Shown: positions 10,921 to 23,330, counted from the first letter of the stretch. The stretch: 64,000 nt of DNA from Prorocentrum cordatum (GCA_963575745.1 CAUYUJ010000967.1:43050-107049), one strand, 5' to 3'. Made by a program: numbers and translations. Notes: generated from the sequence alone by a model not told the origin.

Positions 10921-11825
10921 AAGAGCCCCCCCCCGCGTCCCCCCCCTCCCCCCAAATTGCAATGCTCATCCAAAGGGGGCAGGCCGCGGTTTGCACACGT
11001 GGGCGCTGTTTTTCTAGTCGAGACGGCTCGCACTCCCCCGCGCCGACCGTCCCGAGCTTTGAGATCGGGGCCGGGGGTTGGGTCCGCTTCAACACGCATT
11101 AGAGATGGGCGTTTCCAGCGAAACTTCGATTTCCCACAGAGACTTCCCACGGAGAAAACGTAAGCAACACCCGAGACAAGCTGTAAAGCCATGGAGGCAC
11201 ACTCAGCCCCTCCCCAACGAAAAGGGTTCCTTCTTCAGCAGCCCGACTGTATCTCACCGACCAGTGCAGACAGTCAAGCGCGAACCTGCAAGCTGAGGGT
11301 GCTTGCCCTGCGCCTCGGGGCGCCTCGACACGGCAAAATACTCCTTTTGGGAGCCTCCTTACGCTGTTCGTCAGAAACGCCTGCAAAGGGAGCGCGACTG
11401 CAGAGCAATGCTAGGAGCCGTGGTCCGAAAGTGGACCAGGCCCGCTGCAGGAGAGCAAGTAACTATCGTGTTGGGAGGTAGAGGATCGGGAGGATGTAGG
11501 GTATGAGCAATAGCATAGGAAGCGCCATTGCAGAGGAATGCTAGAAGCCGTGGGCCCGACGTGGACCAGGCCCGCTTGAGGAGAACAACCATCGTGTTGG
11601 GAGGAGGGGGGTGGGAGGATGAAGAGAATGAGCAACAGCATCCGGATGCCATGAACGATAGCTCCGGTCGCCTATACGGGTGAGGATATCCTCATGTCTC
11701 CCACACCCCCATCCTCCCAACCCGAGAATTGTCTTCCTGACAGCTGCACCTCCGTCGCACCCGAGGCAGCAGCGCGATGCAGTCGGAGCGAGGGGGGGGG
11801 GGCAGTGAGAAACACAAGGAACCGA
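10921..11825. other. No gene; duplicated 100-bp segment
   Basis: GCAATGCTAGGAGCCGTGGTCC..GTGGACCAGGCCCGCTG..ATCGTGTTGGGAGG (11405-11480) is repeated at 11535-11605. No coding support. Confidence 0.5.
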
Positions 11826-12022
11826 ACTCTATACACCGACGCTATTTCCGGCCCTGCACTGAAACTCGCACATGAAAGCGAATCCTGGTGTATACGGGGT
11901 GCTGGTGTACACATTTTTCGTCATGTCCCTAGAACAACGGGGAAACAACTATACACCACACCACCCCGACGTCGTCCCTGACCCTCAAAGAGTCCTGGGA
12001 TTAAGAAACAGCACGCCGCTGG
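11826..12022. repeat. Dispersed repeat, pair with 57153-57365
   Basis: CTATACACCGACGCTATTTC to GGGATTAAGAAACAGCACGC. The same order of phrases (GAAACTCGCACA, TGGTGTATAC, CACCCCGACGTCGTCC, TCCTGGGATT) occurs at 57153-57365. Confidence 0.7.
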
Positions 12023-12384
12023 TAAGGTATATGTTCCAGCTTCCGAAAACGCGCGCGGCTGCTCGGCACCGAAGCGCTGGAACTTCTGCCGGAGGTCCTC
12101 CTCGTCGGCCTCGAACGCCAGGCGCCCCAGGTACAGCCTGCCTGAGGAGGGGGGGCGACCCAGGCGCGATCGCGCCGCAGAAACATCAGGACGGCAGGTT
12201 TTGGGCTGCTCTCGGCCCCTGGGAGCCCTCGCATTTTTTGTTCTTCACTCTCACTCAAGTAATCCTCGCGGCCATGCCAGGTTGATGTATCCTCTGGTGT
12301 GGTGCTGTGGGCAGGTCACAGCGGCGTCCCCTGGGAGCCCTCGCCAGGCCTGGGGAACATCAGAAACGACTCAGGACGAAACAC

Positions 12385-12552
12385 TGGTGGGAGGAAGAGG
12401 AGGAGGAGGAGGAGGAGGAGGAGGAGGAGGCGGAGGAGGAGGAGGAGGAGGAGGAGGTAGAGGAGCAGGAGGAGGAGGAGGAGGAGGAGGAGAAAGAGAA
12501 AGAGGAGGAGGAGCAGTACGAGGAGGAGGAGGGAGAGCAGGAGGAGGAGACC
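12385..12552. repeat. GGA microsatellite
   Basis: About 165 bp of AGG repeats. An R1-like fragment (CCCCTGGGAGCCCTCGCC, AAACGACTCAGGACGAAACA) precedes it. Confidence 0.85.
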
Positions 12553-12744
12553 AGGGAAAGGGCCGGGACTCTCAAAAGCTCCGTGCTGAAGAAAGGAGGA
12601 CGTCGCATGTCTGGGGAGCGTGGCGTCAAAACGAGGACGGAGAGCGGCGACGGGGCGGGAGGCGCAACGGGGCGTGACGAGGGCTGGCTCGCTGATTGCT
12701 CAGCGGACGAGGACAGAAGCTAGAGGAACAAAGCACTGCACAAA

Positions 12745-12895
12745 CACAATTTCTCCGATGTCCGCACGGGTTTCTTGGATCTGCGTTGGATCCCCCTCCC
12801 TGGCGACTGGAGAGCGCCAGGGGCGGCGCCAGAGGTGCTGTCAGAGGGTGCCAACGCCGTTCCCAAGAAATCCGCGCGGACGAAATTCAGTTGAT
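12745..12895. mobile_element. Family R21 element, diverged
   Basis: CCGCACGGGTTTCTTGGATC to CAAGAAATCCGCGCGGACGA inverted arms around a GCGCCAGGGGCGGCGCC centre. Confidence 0.55.
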
Positions 12896-13302
12896 GCCGT
12901 TTTCCGTGTTGTTTGTCTATGAGAGGCGGAGTGGTGGTGGTGTCAGGCCTGCACCCCTTCACAGCTTTCGCTGTAAAGGATAGCATCCACACATTGGGCT
13001 TACAGTTGATCAGCACTTTTGCTACAGTGACTTGAATGTTAAAAAACATGTTGCTGGCTCGTAAAATCATGCGATCATAAGAGATGACATTGGAGAGGAC
13101 GCCTGGCTCTTCCGAGGGGCGGCAGTGCGCACGAAAGACAGAGAGAGAGAGAGAGAGAGAGTTCAAAGGACATGGAGAATTATTTGGATAACGCCAGTGC
13201 ACCCTTGTCTTGAAGGGTCGACCTACAATACTCATGCGCGCCGACATTCGAAACTAGTGAATGTCTGCACTCGGAAAGATACCGTCACACCCCCACACAC
13301 TT

Positions 13303-13530
13303 TCAGTCACGAAGCCGACTGCGCCCTGGGCGTTGACCCTGACCCTGCCATTGATGCGGTCGACCTGCTTCTGGACCTCGTCGTGCTTCAATTTGACAGT
13401 CTCGCCGAGCGAGTGACTCTCGACCCCCAACTTCAAACGGATGACATCCTCCACGACCAGCGAATCGGTGCTCGACAATCCTGGACAATTCGACGCGTCG
13501 CGTCCACACGTGGGAGCCACTGGCCTGAAG
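13303..13530 (-). CDS. Possible coding exon, unknown protein
   Basis: The minus strand reads SSTDSLVVEDVIRLKLGVES, then HSLGETVKLKHDEVQKQVDR and INGRVRVNAQGAVGF. About 43 of 50 codons end in G or C and the composition is helical and charged, unlike the surrounding repeats. The antisense frame is also open. No family is recognised and exon ends are not defined. A second minus-strand open stretch (VISYDRMILRASNMFFNIQV, 12955-13100) has low GC3 and may not belong to it. Confidence 0.35.
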   Translation of the reverse strand, partial: LQASGSHVWTRRVELSRIVEHRFAGRGGCHPFEVGGRESLARRDCQIEARRGPEAGRPHQWQGQGQRPGRSRLRD

Positions 13531-13714
13531 CTGTCGTCGCGCTCCAGCTGCTGGGAACGGCCCCAAGGGGGGCACCCGCCCCGTTGGGGCGCCGTTCCCT
13601 GGGGTGGGCCTGACGAGGCGGCACGGGCGCGGAGGAGGTGGAGCTGGGAGGGGGGGCGCGGAACAAGTGGGAGGCGAGGGGGAGGAGATGGGGAGCGGGA
13701 CGAGAAGCGTGCTT

Positions 13715-13797
13715 GCGTGCGTGCGTGCGTGTGTAAATGTGTGTATGCGTGTATGTATGTATGCATGCATGTATGTTTGTATGTATGCATGTATACA

Positions 13798-13828
<31 letters not shown>

Positions 13829-14310
13829 GTATGTATGTGTGCATGCATGCATGTATGCATGTATGTATGGATGTGTGCATGTATGTATGTGTGCATGTAT
13901 GTATGAATGCATGCATGTATGGACCTATGGTTGGTTGTTTGTATATATGTATGTACGCATGCATACATACATGCATGTATGCATGCATCGATGGACGTAC
14001 GTATGTACGTATGTACGTATGGGTATGTGTATGCATGTATGTATACATTGATGTATGCCTGCATGCATGTATGTATATGTGTACATACATATATATAGGT
14101 ATGTATGCATGCGTGTATGCACGTATGTGTATGTATGTGTGTATGTTTGTATGTATTTAAATATGTATTTATGTACACATATATATATATGCATGTATGT
14201 ATGTATGTATGTATGTATGTACGTACGTATGTATGTATGTATGTATGTATGTATGTATGTATGTATGTATATATATATATATGTATATATGTGTATGTTT
14301 GTACGTAGGT
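13715..14310. repeat. ATGT/ATGC tetranucleotide microsatellite
   Basis: Compound GTAT, GCAT and TATA repeats over about 600 bp; open in every frame and not coding. Confidence 0.95.
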
Positions 14311-14496
14311 GTGTATGTCGGAGGTTGGGGGGTGAGATCGAAGTGGAACGGAGAGCCCCCCTACCGGGAAATCGATTTCGGTTTCGTGTTCGTGCGTGCC
14401 GTGCGGGCGAGGCGAAGCTGCGTGGGCGGGCGAGAGAAAGTCTCCTGTGGCTGAGGCGCGGCCGGACCCAATGATTCCCTTCCGGGCGGCCGGGGC

Positions 14497-14702
14497 CCCG
14501 CGATGTCCCGCCGGTGTCCCGCTGGTGTCCCGTGTGGCTGAGGCGCGGCCGGACCAAATGATTCCCTTCCGGGCGGCCGGGGCCCCGCGGTGTCCGCCGG
14601 TGTCCCGCGGTGTCCCGCGGTGTCCCGCGGTGTCCCGCAGTGTCCCGCGGTGTCCCGCCGGTGTCCCGCGGTGTCCCGCGAGGATAATGATGATGATGAT
14701 GA

Positions 14703-14751
<49 letters not shown>

Positions 14752-14888
14752 CTGATGATGATGATGATGGTGTCCCGATGAGGATGATGATGTTGATGAT
14801 GGTGTCGATGATGATGATAGTGTCCCGATGATGAGGATGATGATGCTCATGATGATTATGTTGATGATGATAACGATGATGGTGTCGC

Positions 14889-14952
<64 letters not shown>

Positions 14953-15520
14953 CCGATGATGTTGGTGATGATGATGTTGATGGAACTGGTGTCCCGGCGA
15001 TAATGATGTTGATGATGATGATGCTGATGATGATTATGGTGTCCCGATGACGGTGCTGATGATGATGATGGTGATGCTGATGGTGTCTCGATGATGATAA
15101 CAATGATAATGACGATGTTGATGATGATGTTGCTCATGATGATGATGATGGTGCCCCAATGATGATGATGATGTTGTTGATGATGATGCGATGATCATGA
15201 TGACGATGGTGTCCCGAGGATGATGACGATGTTGATGATAATGTTGATGATGGGAACGATGGTGATCATGATGGTGTCCCGATTATGATGATGATTCTGA
15301 TGATGCTGCTGATGATGATGACGATGACTGTGCCCCGATGATGATGATGCTGATGATGAGATGATGATGGTGATGGTGATGATGATGTTGTCCCGATGAT
15401 GGTGCTGACGTTGATGATGATGTTAATGATGATGATGATGACTGTGCCCTCATGATGATGACGATGTTGGTGATGATGTTGATGTTGATGATGTTGATGA
15501 TGATGATGATGATGACGTTG
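14497..15520. repeat. GTGTCCCGCG decamer, then ATG microsatellite
   Basis: TGTCCCGCGG repeats (14575-14685), preceded by an 85-bp direct duplication (14453 and 14538). They pass into about 800 bp of GATGAT repeats with GGTGTCCCGATG interruptions that keep the decamer phrase. Confidence 0.9.
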
Positions 15521-15529
15521 ATTGTGAAA

Positions 15530-15735
15530 GCGATTGTGATATCGATAGTGTGATCGACATTGAGACCGAATGTGAGATCGATTGTGTGATCGATGGTGAG
15601 ATCGATTGTGAGATCAATTGTGAGATCGATCGAATGAGATAGATCGAGTGAGATCGATCAAGTGAGATCGATCGAGCGAGACCGATAGTGAGATCGATAC
15701 GGAGATCGATAGTGAGACCGATTGAGTGAGACGTT
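15530..15735. repeat. GTGAGATCGAT repeat
   Basis: Variants of TGTGAGATCGAT about 10-14 bp long, repeated some 15 times. Confidence 0.8.
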
Positions 15736-15779
15736 GGTTCCCCCCCCCCGAACCTCCTTATCACCCGAAGGGTGGTCGT

Positions 15780-15900
15780 ATAGGTATATATGTATGTTTG
15801 TATGTTTGTATGTTTGTATGTTTGTATGTTTGTATGTATGCATGTATGTATGTATGTATGTATGTATGTGTGTGTGTATGTATGTATGTATGTATGTATG

Positions 15901-15965
<65 letters not shown>

Positions 15966-15968
15966 GCG
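15780..15968. repeat. GTAT/GTGC tetranucleotide microsatellite
   Basis: TATG repeats changing to TGCG repeats (15898-15965). The GC-rich stretch 15970-16495 that follows has G-runs and no recognisable gene. Confidence 0.9.
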
Positions 15969-16497
15969 GAGACCGGAGGGAGGGGTCCAAGGCGCGTGGG
16001 GAGTAGGGGGGGGGGGCGATGCGGAAGGGGCGGGGGTTGGGGGAGCTTGGGGGGCGGGGGCTGGGGGGGAGGGGGGGGGGGGCGTCGGCGATGCGGATGG
16101 TAAGGGGGGGGGGATGCCCTGGTTCGTGAGCGGCCGTGCTCCACGGCGACCTCCACAAACGGGGGGGGTGGGGGCGCCTTGCTCGCTGCCGCCCTTCGCA
16201 GGCCCGCCGCCCGTGTCGCCGCCGCCTCTGCCGCCCGACCTGGGGGCGAGGGCGACGGGGGGGAGGGGGGTTGGGCGAGGGGAGGGGGAGGGGGGAGATA
16301 AGGCGAAGCCAGGACGAGGACAACATCTGGCAAGGATCGATCGAGCATCTCCGGAGGGCGTCTCGGGCGCCGCGGCCTTCTCGGAGCGTTCTGGAAGGCC
16401 CCGGGGCGGATTTCATGCGCCTCGCCCCAGCCCAGCCCGACGAGAGAAGGAATGATGTTCTCCTGCGGGATCCGACCGCCGTCAACTAGCCCCCTGG

Positions 16498-16628
16498 GAC
16501 GAGGAGGAGGAGGAGGAGGAGGAGGAGGAGGAGGAGGAGGAGGAGGAGGAGGAAGAGGAACAGGAGGAACAGGAGAAGGAGGAGGCGGAGGAGGCGGAGG
16601 AGGAGGAGGAGGAGGAGGAGGAGCAACA
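16498..16628. repeat. GGA microsatellite
   Basis: AGG repeats with AACAGG interruptions. No gene is seen in 16630-16920. Confidence 0.85.
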
Positions 16629-16924
16629 GGGAGGGCGCACCCCACGCGGTGAGGAAGAAAGCCAGGTCCTGGCGACGCACAGGCCCCGGCAAGAAAAACA
16701 AAAGCACGCACGCGTGACAGGTGCGAGCGGGCCCCGGCCTCTCCACTAGAGCTGAAGCACCGTCGCACGTTTGCGGGGTGGAAGCCGGGAGCAGCGATCG
16801 TGCACACCCAAATCTCCGATGATGTGATGTTTCAGCCCGGGCGATCTCCATCCCGCTGGGGCTGTAGTGGCGCTGCGCGGTCCCAGCATTGTAACGCATC
16901 GCTGCTTTCTTTGACTTCGGCCTC

Positions 16925-17045
16925 ACCAGCGGGCCCCGGGAGCATCAAAGAGGCAGATCGGGGCGCAAAATGACCCCCATGGGAACGGGTCGGGAGCTCT
17001 GGGGCCGCCGATCCCCTGTGGTTGGTTCTCTAGGCGTGTGAAAAT
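16925..17045 (-). mobile_element. Family R1 remnant
   Basis: Degenerate: GCCCCGGGAGCATCAAAGAG, a GGGAACGGGTCGGGAGCTCTGGGG-like phrase and GTGTGAAAA in family order only. Confidence 0.35.
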
Positions 17046-17149
17046 GTCCCCCCCCCCCCCCCCCAAGATCCCCCCACCCAGGGACCCCGCACTGGGAACT
17101 GGACCTCTCCCATGGCCGCGCGCGACCCGCCCCCCGCACTCACCAAGGG

Positions 17150-17720
17150 GAGCCTGGCCCTTCCAGATTCCCCGTCCAGCTCCGAGCCGCCCTCCCAGGA
17201 GGCCCCCAAGACGGCGCCCGAGCGCCCCCAGACGCCCAAAGATCGTTCCAAGACGCTCCAAATGGAACCAAGAGGCCGCCAAGACGCCCCAAGAGGCGCC
17301 CAAGAAGCTGCCCAAGAGCGCACCACGAGGCAAACATCTAAGTTTTCCCATGGATTCTTCAAGGTTTGTTGGCCTCTCGCGTTTTCGTTTTCCCGACTTT
17401 CCAAGGCGCCCCAACAAGGGCCCAAGATCGCCCCAGCACAACCCAAAAGGCCCGCAAGACGGCCCAGGAGGACCCCAATACAGCTCCAGAGGCTTCCAAG
17501 ACGGCCCGAGATGCCCCCAAACACAGCTCCAACAAGGGGCCCAAGACGGGAGACCCGAACGGACATTTCGGGCCCTCGGCCCCGGGACGCCCCCAAGACG
17601 CCCGATGCGGCCCCAAGAGGCCCCGACGAGCCTAAAACAGGCCCGCAACACGCGCCCCGGAGGCGTCAAAAGGTTCCAATACGCTCCACGCAAACCCCCA
17701 AACGAACCCAAACGACCCCT
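17150..17720. repeat. CCAAGACGGCCC-type minisatellite
   Basis: Degenerate units of about 15-18 bp (CCCAAGAGGCC, CCAAGACGGCCC). Other arrays at 27925-28220, 32640-33320, 33650-33795, 34795-35040 and 35690-35790. The right flank CGGGATGGGCCG near 17812 recurs near 28268, so the array moves with a flank. Long open frames here are by-products. Confidence 0.75.
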
Positions 17721-17724
17721 AACC

Positions 17725-18480
17725 TGCTTTGAACAGGCCCCTGACAAACCTACCACGAGAGCCCAACGAACAATCCAGAGGCCTCTCACTCACAACCCGG
17801 GCATGCTGGCGGGATGGGCCGCAGGCTATGCGCGGACCCTTCCTTTGGTATTTCTACATGTGTCCGCCGTCTCTGAACGTTGTATATCGTCTGTTTCCCC
17901 ATGCGCGCGCGGGAAGCACTGCAACTGTCAGCCACAGACTCTGCAATCACCCCAATACACATCCCACCTGACTCCGACAGTGTCCCGCCGGACTCACCCC
18001 ACAAAGCCCCCCGCAGACTGTGCCCCGCAACCATGTCGGGACGAACCGACAGCCATGACAGATGTCACGCCTCCGGAGCTGACAAGGTCTGCAGATCCAG
18101 TCCTCCTCCTCCTCCTCCTCCTACTTCCCCCTCCTCCCCCCCCACGTCCCCCTCCTCGTCGCCCTCCCTGTCGATTCCGAGCCTTCGCGTCCTGCTACGA
18201 ACGCTGCAGCTGGCCTCGGGTGCACGACTTGCACTTCAAGGTGCAATTCTGGTGGGAACGCGTAAATGCGGTCCAACGACGCAGTTGCACTTCGGGAGTT
18301 TCCTGTTGCAGGTGCCGACGCGCTTGTGCGCCTGCCAACTCCGCGCCGCGAGCCCGAAAATAATATGCGCATGCAACTTTGCTTTTCCGTCTGTCACTGA
18401 TGCGTTCCTGCCTGTCACTGATGCGTTCCTGCCTCGGAACTCTTTCTGGCGCGCCGCACGCATCAGTTGTCTCTTCGCCC
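17725..18480. other. No intact gene; helicase tail remnants possible
   Basis: 18240-18480 on the minus strand reads AARSWQAHKRVGTCNRKLPK, which may continue the decayed helicase C-terminus. A 21-bp duplication (GTCACTGATGCGTTCCTGCC, 18397 and 18415) lies within. 17725-18100 shows nothing. Confidence 0.35.
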
Positions 18481-20816
18481 GCTTCGCCGCATCAGCTACT
18501 CCCTTCGCAGTGACACCCAACTTCTCACATGCCCCGCGCGCCGCCCTGAGTCCCATCGCCGCCCGGCGATGCTTCGGTCACCTGGCATCCTGGCGTGCAA
18601 AGCGTCAGCGGCTGCGCTTCCGCCTCCGCTTTCCGTTTGCGGTCGTTTGCCTCGAGAGTCGTCTTCTGCCGCTCATCCTCGCACTTCCCGCGCAACCTCT
18701 CCCCCGCTGCATTGCGCTTCTCCTGCGTTCCCGACAGCGGCGCCCGCTCTTCGAACAGCGCCGGGCATTTGCCGTTCGAGCACCGCGTCGTGCCTGCGCT
18801 CTCCTTCCACTTCGCGCCACCGCGCCGCGACTTCTGCCTCGCTTTCACATGGCTGAATTTCGCGCAGTACATGGTCCGAGTCTGCTTCGGCCCCTCCCCG
18901 ACGGCAACTTCCGCGTCTCCCTCGCCGGCCCCCTTGCGCGTCCGTCCTTGGCCCTCCCACTCTGCTGCAACTGCTTTGCATGCTTTGCGCCATTTCCCCC
19001 CGGCGCTCTTCATTGCCTCTGCGTGTTCCTGACAGAACGCCGGCTTGTCCTCCTCTGGAACTCATACTTTGCGAAGACTTCCACTAGCAGCCTCCGCCGG
19101 CGCCGCTCGCGCTGATCCCGCGGCATTTGTTCCGCATCCCACTCTTCCCAGTCCACGTGCCCCCCTCGGAGAACCTGCGACAGTTTCCGCCAATTCGCCC
19201 GCGTTGCATGGCTTTCTGTCGAAAGGCCGGAAAGCCAACGAGGTCTCCCGCCTTCGCGCGCGCGATGGCCTCGTCGCTGCACATCGAACTGGCGCCGCGC
19301 CCTCTCTCAAGATCCGCTATGACTGCGGCCGTCGTTCGCCCCTGCGCGGCGCGCGCTGTAGCTGCCAAAGACGACGTGATCATGCACTGGGCGCGCAGTG
19401 CACCCGACGCTGGATGCTTCCGATACTCGTCCGAGAACCACTGGTGCCCTTTCGATGAGAAAATTGGATGCAATCCCGGGTCCCGCACTGGCAGGTGCCA
19501 GTCCTTCGCGTGAGAGTCCAGCGCGATAGCTCGCGGCAAATGCGACAACACTTCCTCGTCTTCGTCTCCCACAACCTCGTCCTCGCGCAGCGCCCACCCG
19601 CGAATCGTCGCTGTGCGCCCCCGCAGGATGTTTTTTCGACCGATCTAAATGATCCCCTAAGGTCACAGGCATGTCCTTTGCCAGCGGCAGCCGGCCTGGC
19701 AAGCTCGCGCGATCCTTGCCGTAGTACCCCAACCGCCGCATTTTGTCCTCCACTGTGTACGGCCGCCTCTGTTCCCCTCCGTGACAACGGCGGTCTCTGG
19801 CTGCGACCCAGAGCACCTGCTGCTCTCCTCGCTCCTGCGCCCACTGCGCGGCCCCCTGCTTGCCGACGTGGTGATTGATATCTTGATTGGCACACATTGC
19901 GACGGCCTCGACGAATCTGTCCTCGCGGAAACGCGCGTCCTCTGGCGACGTCGCGATGAGTTCCCTCTTCTCTCGCTTCGCCGCGCAAGCCTCGCACTCC
20001 GCCCCATTGTTCCTGGCACTGGTCTCAGCGTTCTCTCGACAACGAATGTTGCCGCACTGCGCTGCGCCGTTCACCCGCGACCCCGGCGCGTCCGTCGGCC
20101 TGCCACGACAGAACTTGCGCGTCCGTTCCGTCAGCTCTCCGCGACGAAACTCGTCTTCCCCCCCCAAGGAACCAACCGTCCTGCTCCTCCGCGCGCGTGC
20201 GTTCGGCCAACCCCGTCATGTCCTGCACTGCCCCTTCGCCCTTTGCTCCCCGGAAGATGTGCTGGCCGTGGTTCTCCGTGGCCCTCGGGGCGTACTTCCT
20301 CGCGCGCTCCAGATAAGACGTGGGCAGCGCCTTGATTGCCGTTCCCGAAGGCGGTTCCAGTTAATATAAATCTACGCAGAACAGCACGTTCACGCCCCCG
20401 AGCGACCTGCCCACGCCGTCTGCTCCTAACTTCGTGACACTTGCTGCTGACATGCACGACCGCAGGTGCGAATCGAACTCTGCAATGCAACTCGCGCTCA
20501 CCATGCCCACCTCGTCAACGATGAGTCACCTCCACTGCGACATCCGTTGCGCGGCCACCTCCTATGTGTGTTCTTCATTGCCTCGGCGCTTCCCTCGCCT
20601 CCCACGCTCGTCTCCTTCGTCTGGCTCGCGCCCATGCCGAATGCACTGTGGATCTTGTTCTCGTCGAAGGCTGGCGCGTTTGTTGCATACAACGCTGACA
20701 CCTGACAGTATATGTCGTGCGTCCACCCCATCTCCTTCTCGAACAGCTCCTTCCGGATCTTGTCTACGACGAAACCCATGGCCCGCCGTAGAGTACCCAC
20801 AGGGGCGGCTCGTTTT
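18480..20816 (-). pseudogene. PIF1-like DNA helicase, decayed
   Basis: Reading leftward, pieces in several frames follow the order of a dinoflagellate PIF1-like helicase, a family often carried by Helitron-type elements. FVVDKIRKELFEKEMGWTHD comes first, directly after a damaged Walker A (GGP kept, GTGKS lost, near 20780). Then come NKIHSAFGMGASQTKET, Walker B LIVDEVGMVS (about 20500-20525) and GGVNVLFCVDLY with TAA (20361-20363) where Gln is expected. ATENHGQHIF, GLPLAK-like RLPLAKDMPVTLGDHLDRS, SKGHQWFSDEYRKHP, AARAAQGRTTAAVIADLERG, RGGHVDWEEWDAEQMP and a Cys/basic tail (MYCAKFSHVKARQK) follow. At least four frameshifts are needed, one at the C-run 20158-20167. Truncated at 20816, where a tandem repeat begins. 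Clearly non-functional. Confidence 0.85.
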
Positions 20817-22142
20817 GACACCTTCCCGGACAAGAGCGGGAAGCGCCGCTTCTCTGAGCTTGCGTGTGCGCGCGCATGGATTTGCAACCGACGCGCATGC
20901 GTGCACAGTGGTGCAGTCGCTGGGCTCCCGTAAATGCCCATGCCCAGATGGTCACGGTTGGTAGCTCGTGTTTAGTGGTTGTCTGCGGTTGTTTCTGTCA
21001 GGTGTTGCGCGTGACCTATGATTTGTGTATGTGCATGTGCATGTGCATGTTTGTGCGTGTGTGTGTGCCTGTGTGTGCGGCTGTGTGCGTGTGTGCACGT
21101 GTGTGCGCGGGCGTGTACAAGGTGTGTGCAAGGGGGGCGGGGAATGTTCGCACGTGGGTGGCACCCCGAATGTGGACACATGGGTGGCAACCCAAAAGTA
21201 TGCACGCGGATGGCCACCCAAATGTGGACACGTGGGTGCCCGCCCAAATGTTACGGTTTCCACCCATGTGTCTACATTTTGGGTTGTCGTACCTTGCAGA
21301 GCCATTGCAGGGTATGCAGGGTTTGCGGGCGGGGGGAGGGGGTGCACGGTGTGCGTACGGGGCGTGTGCCTGGCGGGCGGGAAAGGGAGGTGTACGGTGT
21401 GCGTGCGGGGTGTGTGCCTGGTGGGCGGACGGGAGGGGCGCAGGGTGTGCGTGCTCTTTGTGCTTCGTGTAAGTGGTCTAAATGTTTACGTGGTGTATGC
21501 TCTATGTTGGCATTCATGCGCTGGGAGCGTGTTGTGTTCCTCCTCCTCGTCCTCCTCCTCCTCGGCCTCCTCCTGTCCACTCCTCCTGTCCACTCCTCCT
21601 CCTCCTCCTCCTCCTCCTCCTCCTTCTCCTCCTCCTCCTCCTCCTCGTCCTCGTTTTTTCGAAGATGTCTCGAGCGAGAGCTCCATGTTGAACAGAAGAC
21701 GCCTTGAAGCAAGACGTCTCGAGCTTGAGCCTCATTTTCTAGATTTCGACAAATTCGCAAGGTCCCTGGAGATCTAATTTTTCTGAGGATGCCTCGAGCG
21801 GGAGCCTCGACTTTCACATACAGCATCTTAAACCACGTCCTTGAAGATTCTTCACCTTGTTCGAGGATGTCTCGAGCGAAACAGCCATGTTAGGGAGACC
21901 CTTTCCGGACAAAAGCGGGAAACGCCGCTTCTCTGAGCTTGCGTGCGCACGCGCGCGTGGATTTGCAACCAACGCGCATGCGTGCACATGGGTGCAGTCG
22001 CTGGGCTCCCCTAGATACCCAGATGGTCGCCGTTGGTAGCTCGTGTTTAGTGGCTTCCTGCGGTTGTTTTGGTCAGGTGTTGCGCGTGGCCTATGATTGT
22101 GTGTGCGCATGTGCATGTGCATGTGCACGTAGGTGTGTGTGA

Positions 22143-22177
<35 letters not shown>

Positions 22178-23330
22178 GCTGTGTGCGCGTGTGTGCGCGG
22201 GCGTGTACAAGGTGTGTGTTAGGGGGGCGGGGGGAGGGGTGCACGGTGTGCGTACGGGGCGTGTGCCTGGCGGGCGGGCGGAGGGGGGTATGGTGACCAG
22301 TGTGCGTGCGGGATGTGTGCCTGGCGGGCGGGCGGGAGGGGCGGAGGGTGTGCGTACACTTCGTGTTTAGTTTAAATGGTGTACTGTTTACGTGGTGTGG
22401 GCACTCATGCGCTGGGAGCGTGTTGTGCTCCTCCTCCTGCTGCTCCTCCTCCTCCTTCGCCTCCTCCTCCTCTTCCTCCTCCTCCTCCTTCTCCTCCTCC
22501 TCATCCTCCAACTCCTCCTCCAACTCCTCCTCCTCCTCCTCCTCCTCCTCCTCCTCCTCCTCCTCCTCCTCCTCCTCTCCTCTTCCTTCTCCCCCTTTTC
22601 CTCCTCCTCCTCCTTCTTCCCCTCCTCCTCGTCCTCCTCCTCCTCCTTCTTCTCCTCCTCCTCCGCCTCCTCCACCTCCTCCTCCTCCTCCTCCTCCTCC
22701 TCTTCCTCCTCCTCGTCCTTGTTTTGTTCGAGGATGTCTCGAGCGAGAGCCCCATTTTGAACAGAAGATGTCTTGAAGCGGGTCTCGAACGAAACGGCCG
22801 TTTGTTAGGGAACGTTTCCGGACAAGAACGGGAAGCGCCGCTTCTCTGAGCTTGCGTGCGCACGCGCGCATGGATTTGCAACCAACGCGCATGCGTGCAC
22901 ATGGATGCAGTCGCTGGGCTCCCCAGAATGCCCATGCCCAGATGGTCGCCGTTGGTAGCTCGCGTTTAGTGGTTGCCTGCGGTTGCTTTGGTCAGGTGTT
23001 GCGCGTGGCCTATGCTTGTGTGTGTATGTGCATGTGCATGTTTGTGCGGATGTTTGCCTGTGTGCGGCTGTGTGCGTGGGTGCGCGGGCGTGTACAGGGT
23101 GTGTGTGCCAGGGGGCGGGGAATGTTCGCACGTGGGTGGCACCCCGAATGTGGACACGTGGGTGGCAACCCAAAGGTATGCACGCAGATATCCACCCAAA
23201 TGTGGACACGTGGGTGCCCGCCCAAATATTACGGTTTCCACCCATGTGTCTACATTTTGGGTTGCCTTACTTTGCAGAGCCATTGCAGGGTATGCGGGGT
23301 CGTTTGTAAGTTGTTGCCAGGCAACGCAAG
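20817..23330. repeat. Three tandem units of about 1 kb
   Basis: Each starts TTCCGGACAAGAGCGGGAAG, CGCCGCTTCTCTGAGCTTGC (20817, 21900, 22813). It continues with GATTTGCAACC, GTTGCGCGTG, GT-rich text (22143-22178 is pure GT), GCACGTGGGTGGCACCCCGA and CCACCCATGTGTCTACATTT. Units one and two end in CTC tracts (21536-21650, 22428-22720) plus GAGGATGTCTCGAGCGAGAG monomers. Unit one joins the truncated helicase. Confidence 0.8.

Noticed and set aside
10017-11102. Arg/Glu/Gly- or Ser/Leu/Pro-rich proteins on both strands
   Set aside because: Translations of GGA and CTC microsatellites, open in all frames; the same applies at 12.4, 16.5, 22.5, 38.9, 44.8, 48.1, 50.4, 52.3, 55.3 and 58.2 kb.
13715-14310. 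Cys/Met/Tyr-rich and His/Thr-rich proteins
   Set aside because: Translations of ATGT/ATGC tetranucleotide repeats.
17038-18363. 441-codon Pro/Arg/Lys-rich frame
   Set aside because: Mostly CCAAGACGGCC minisatellite; the same peptide style appears at every other array of this repeat.
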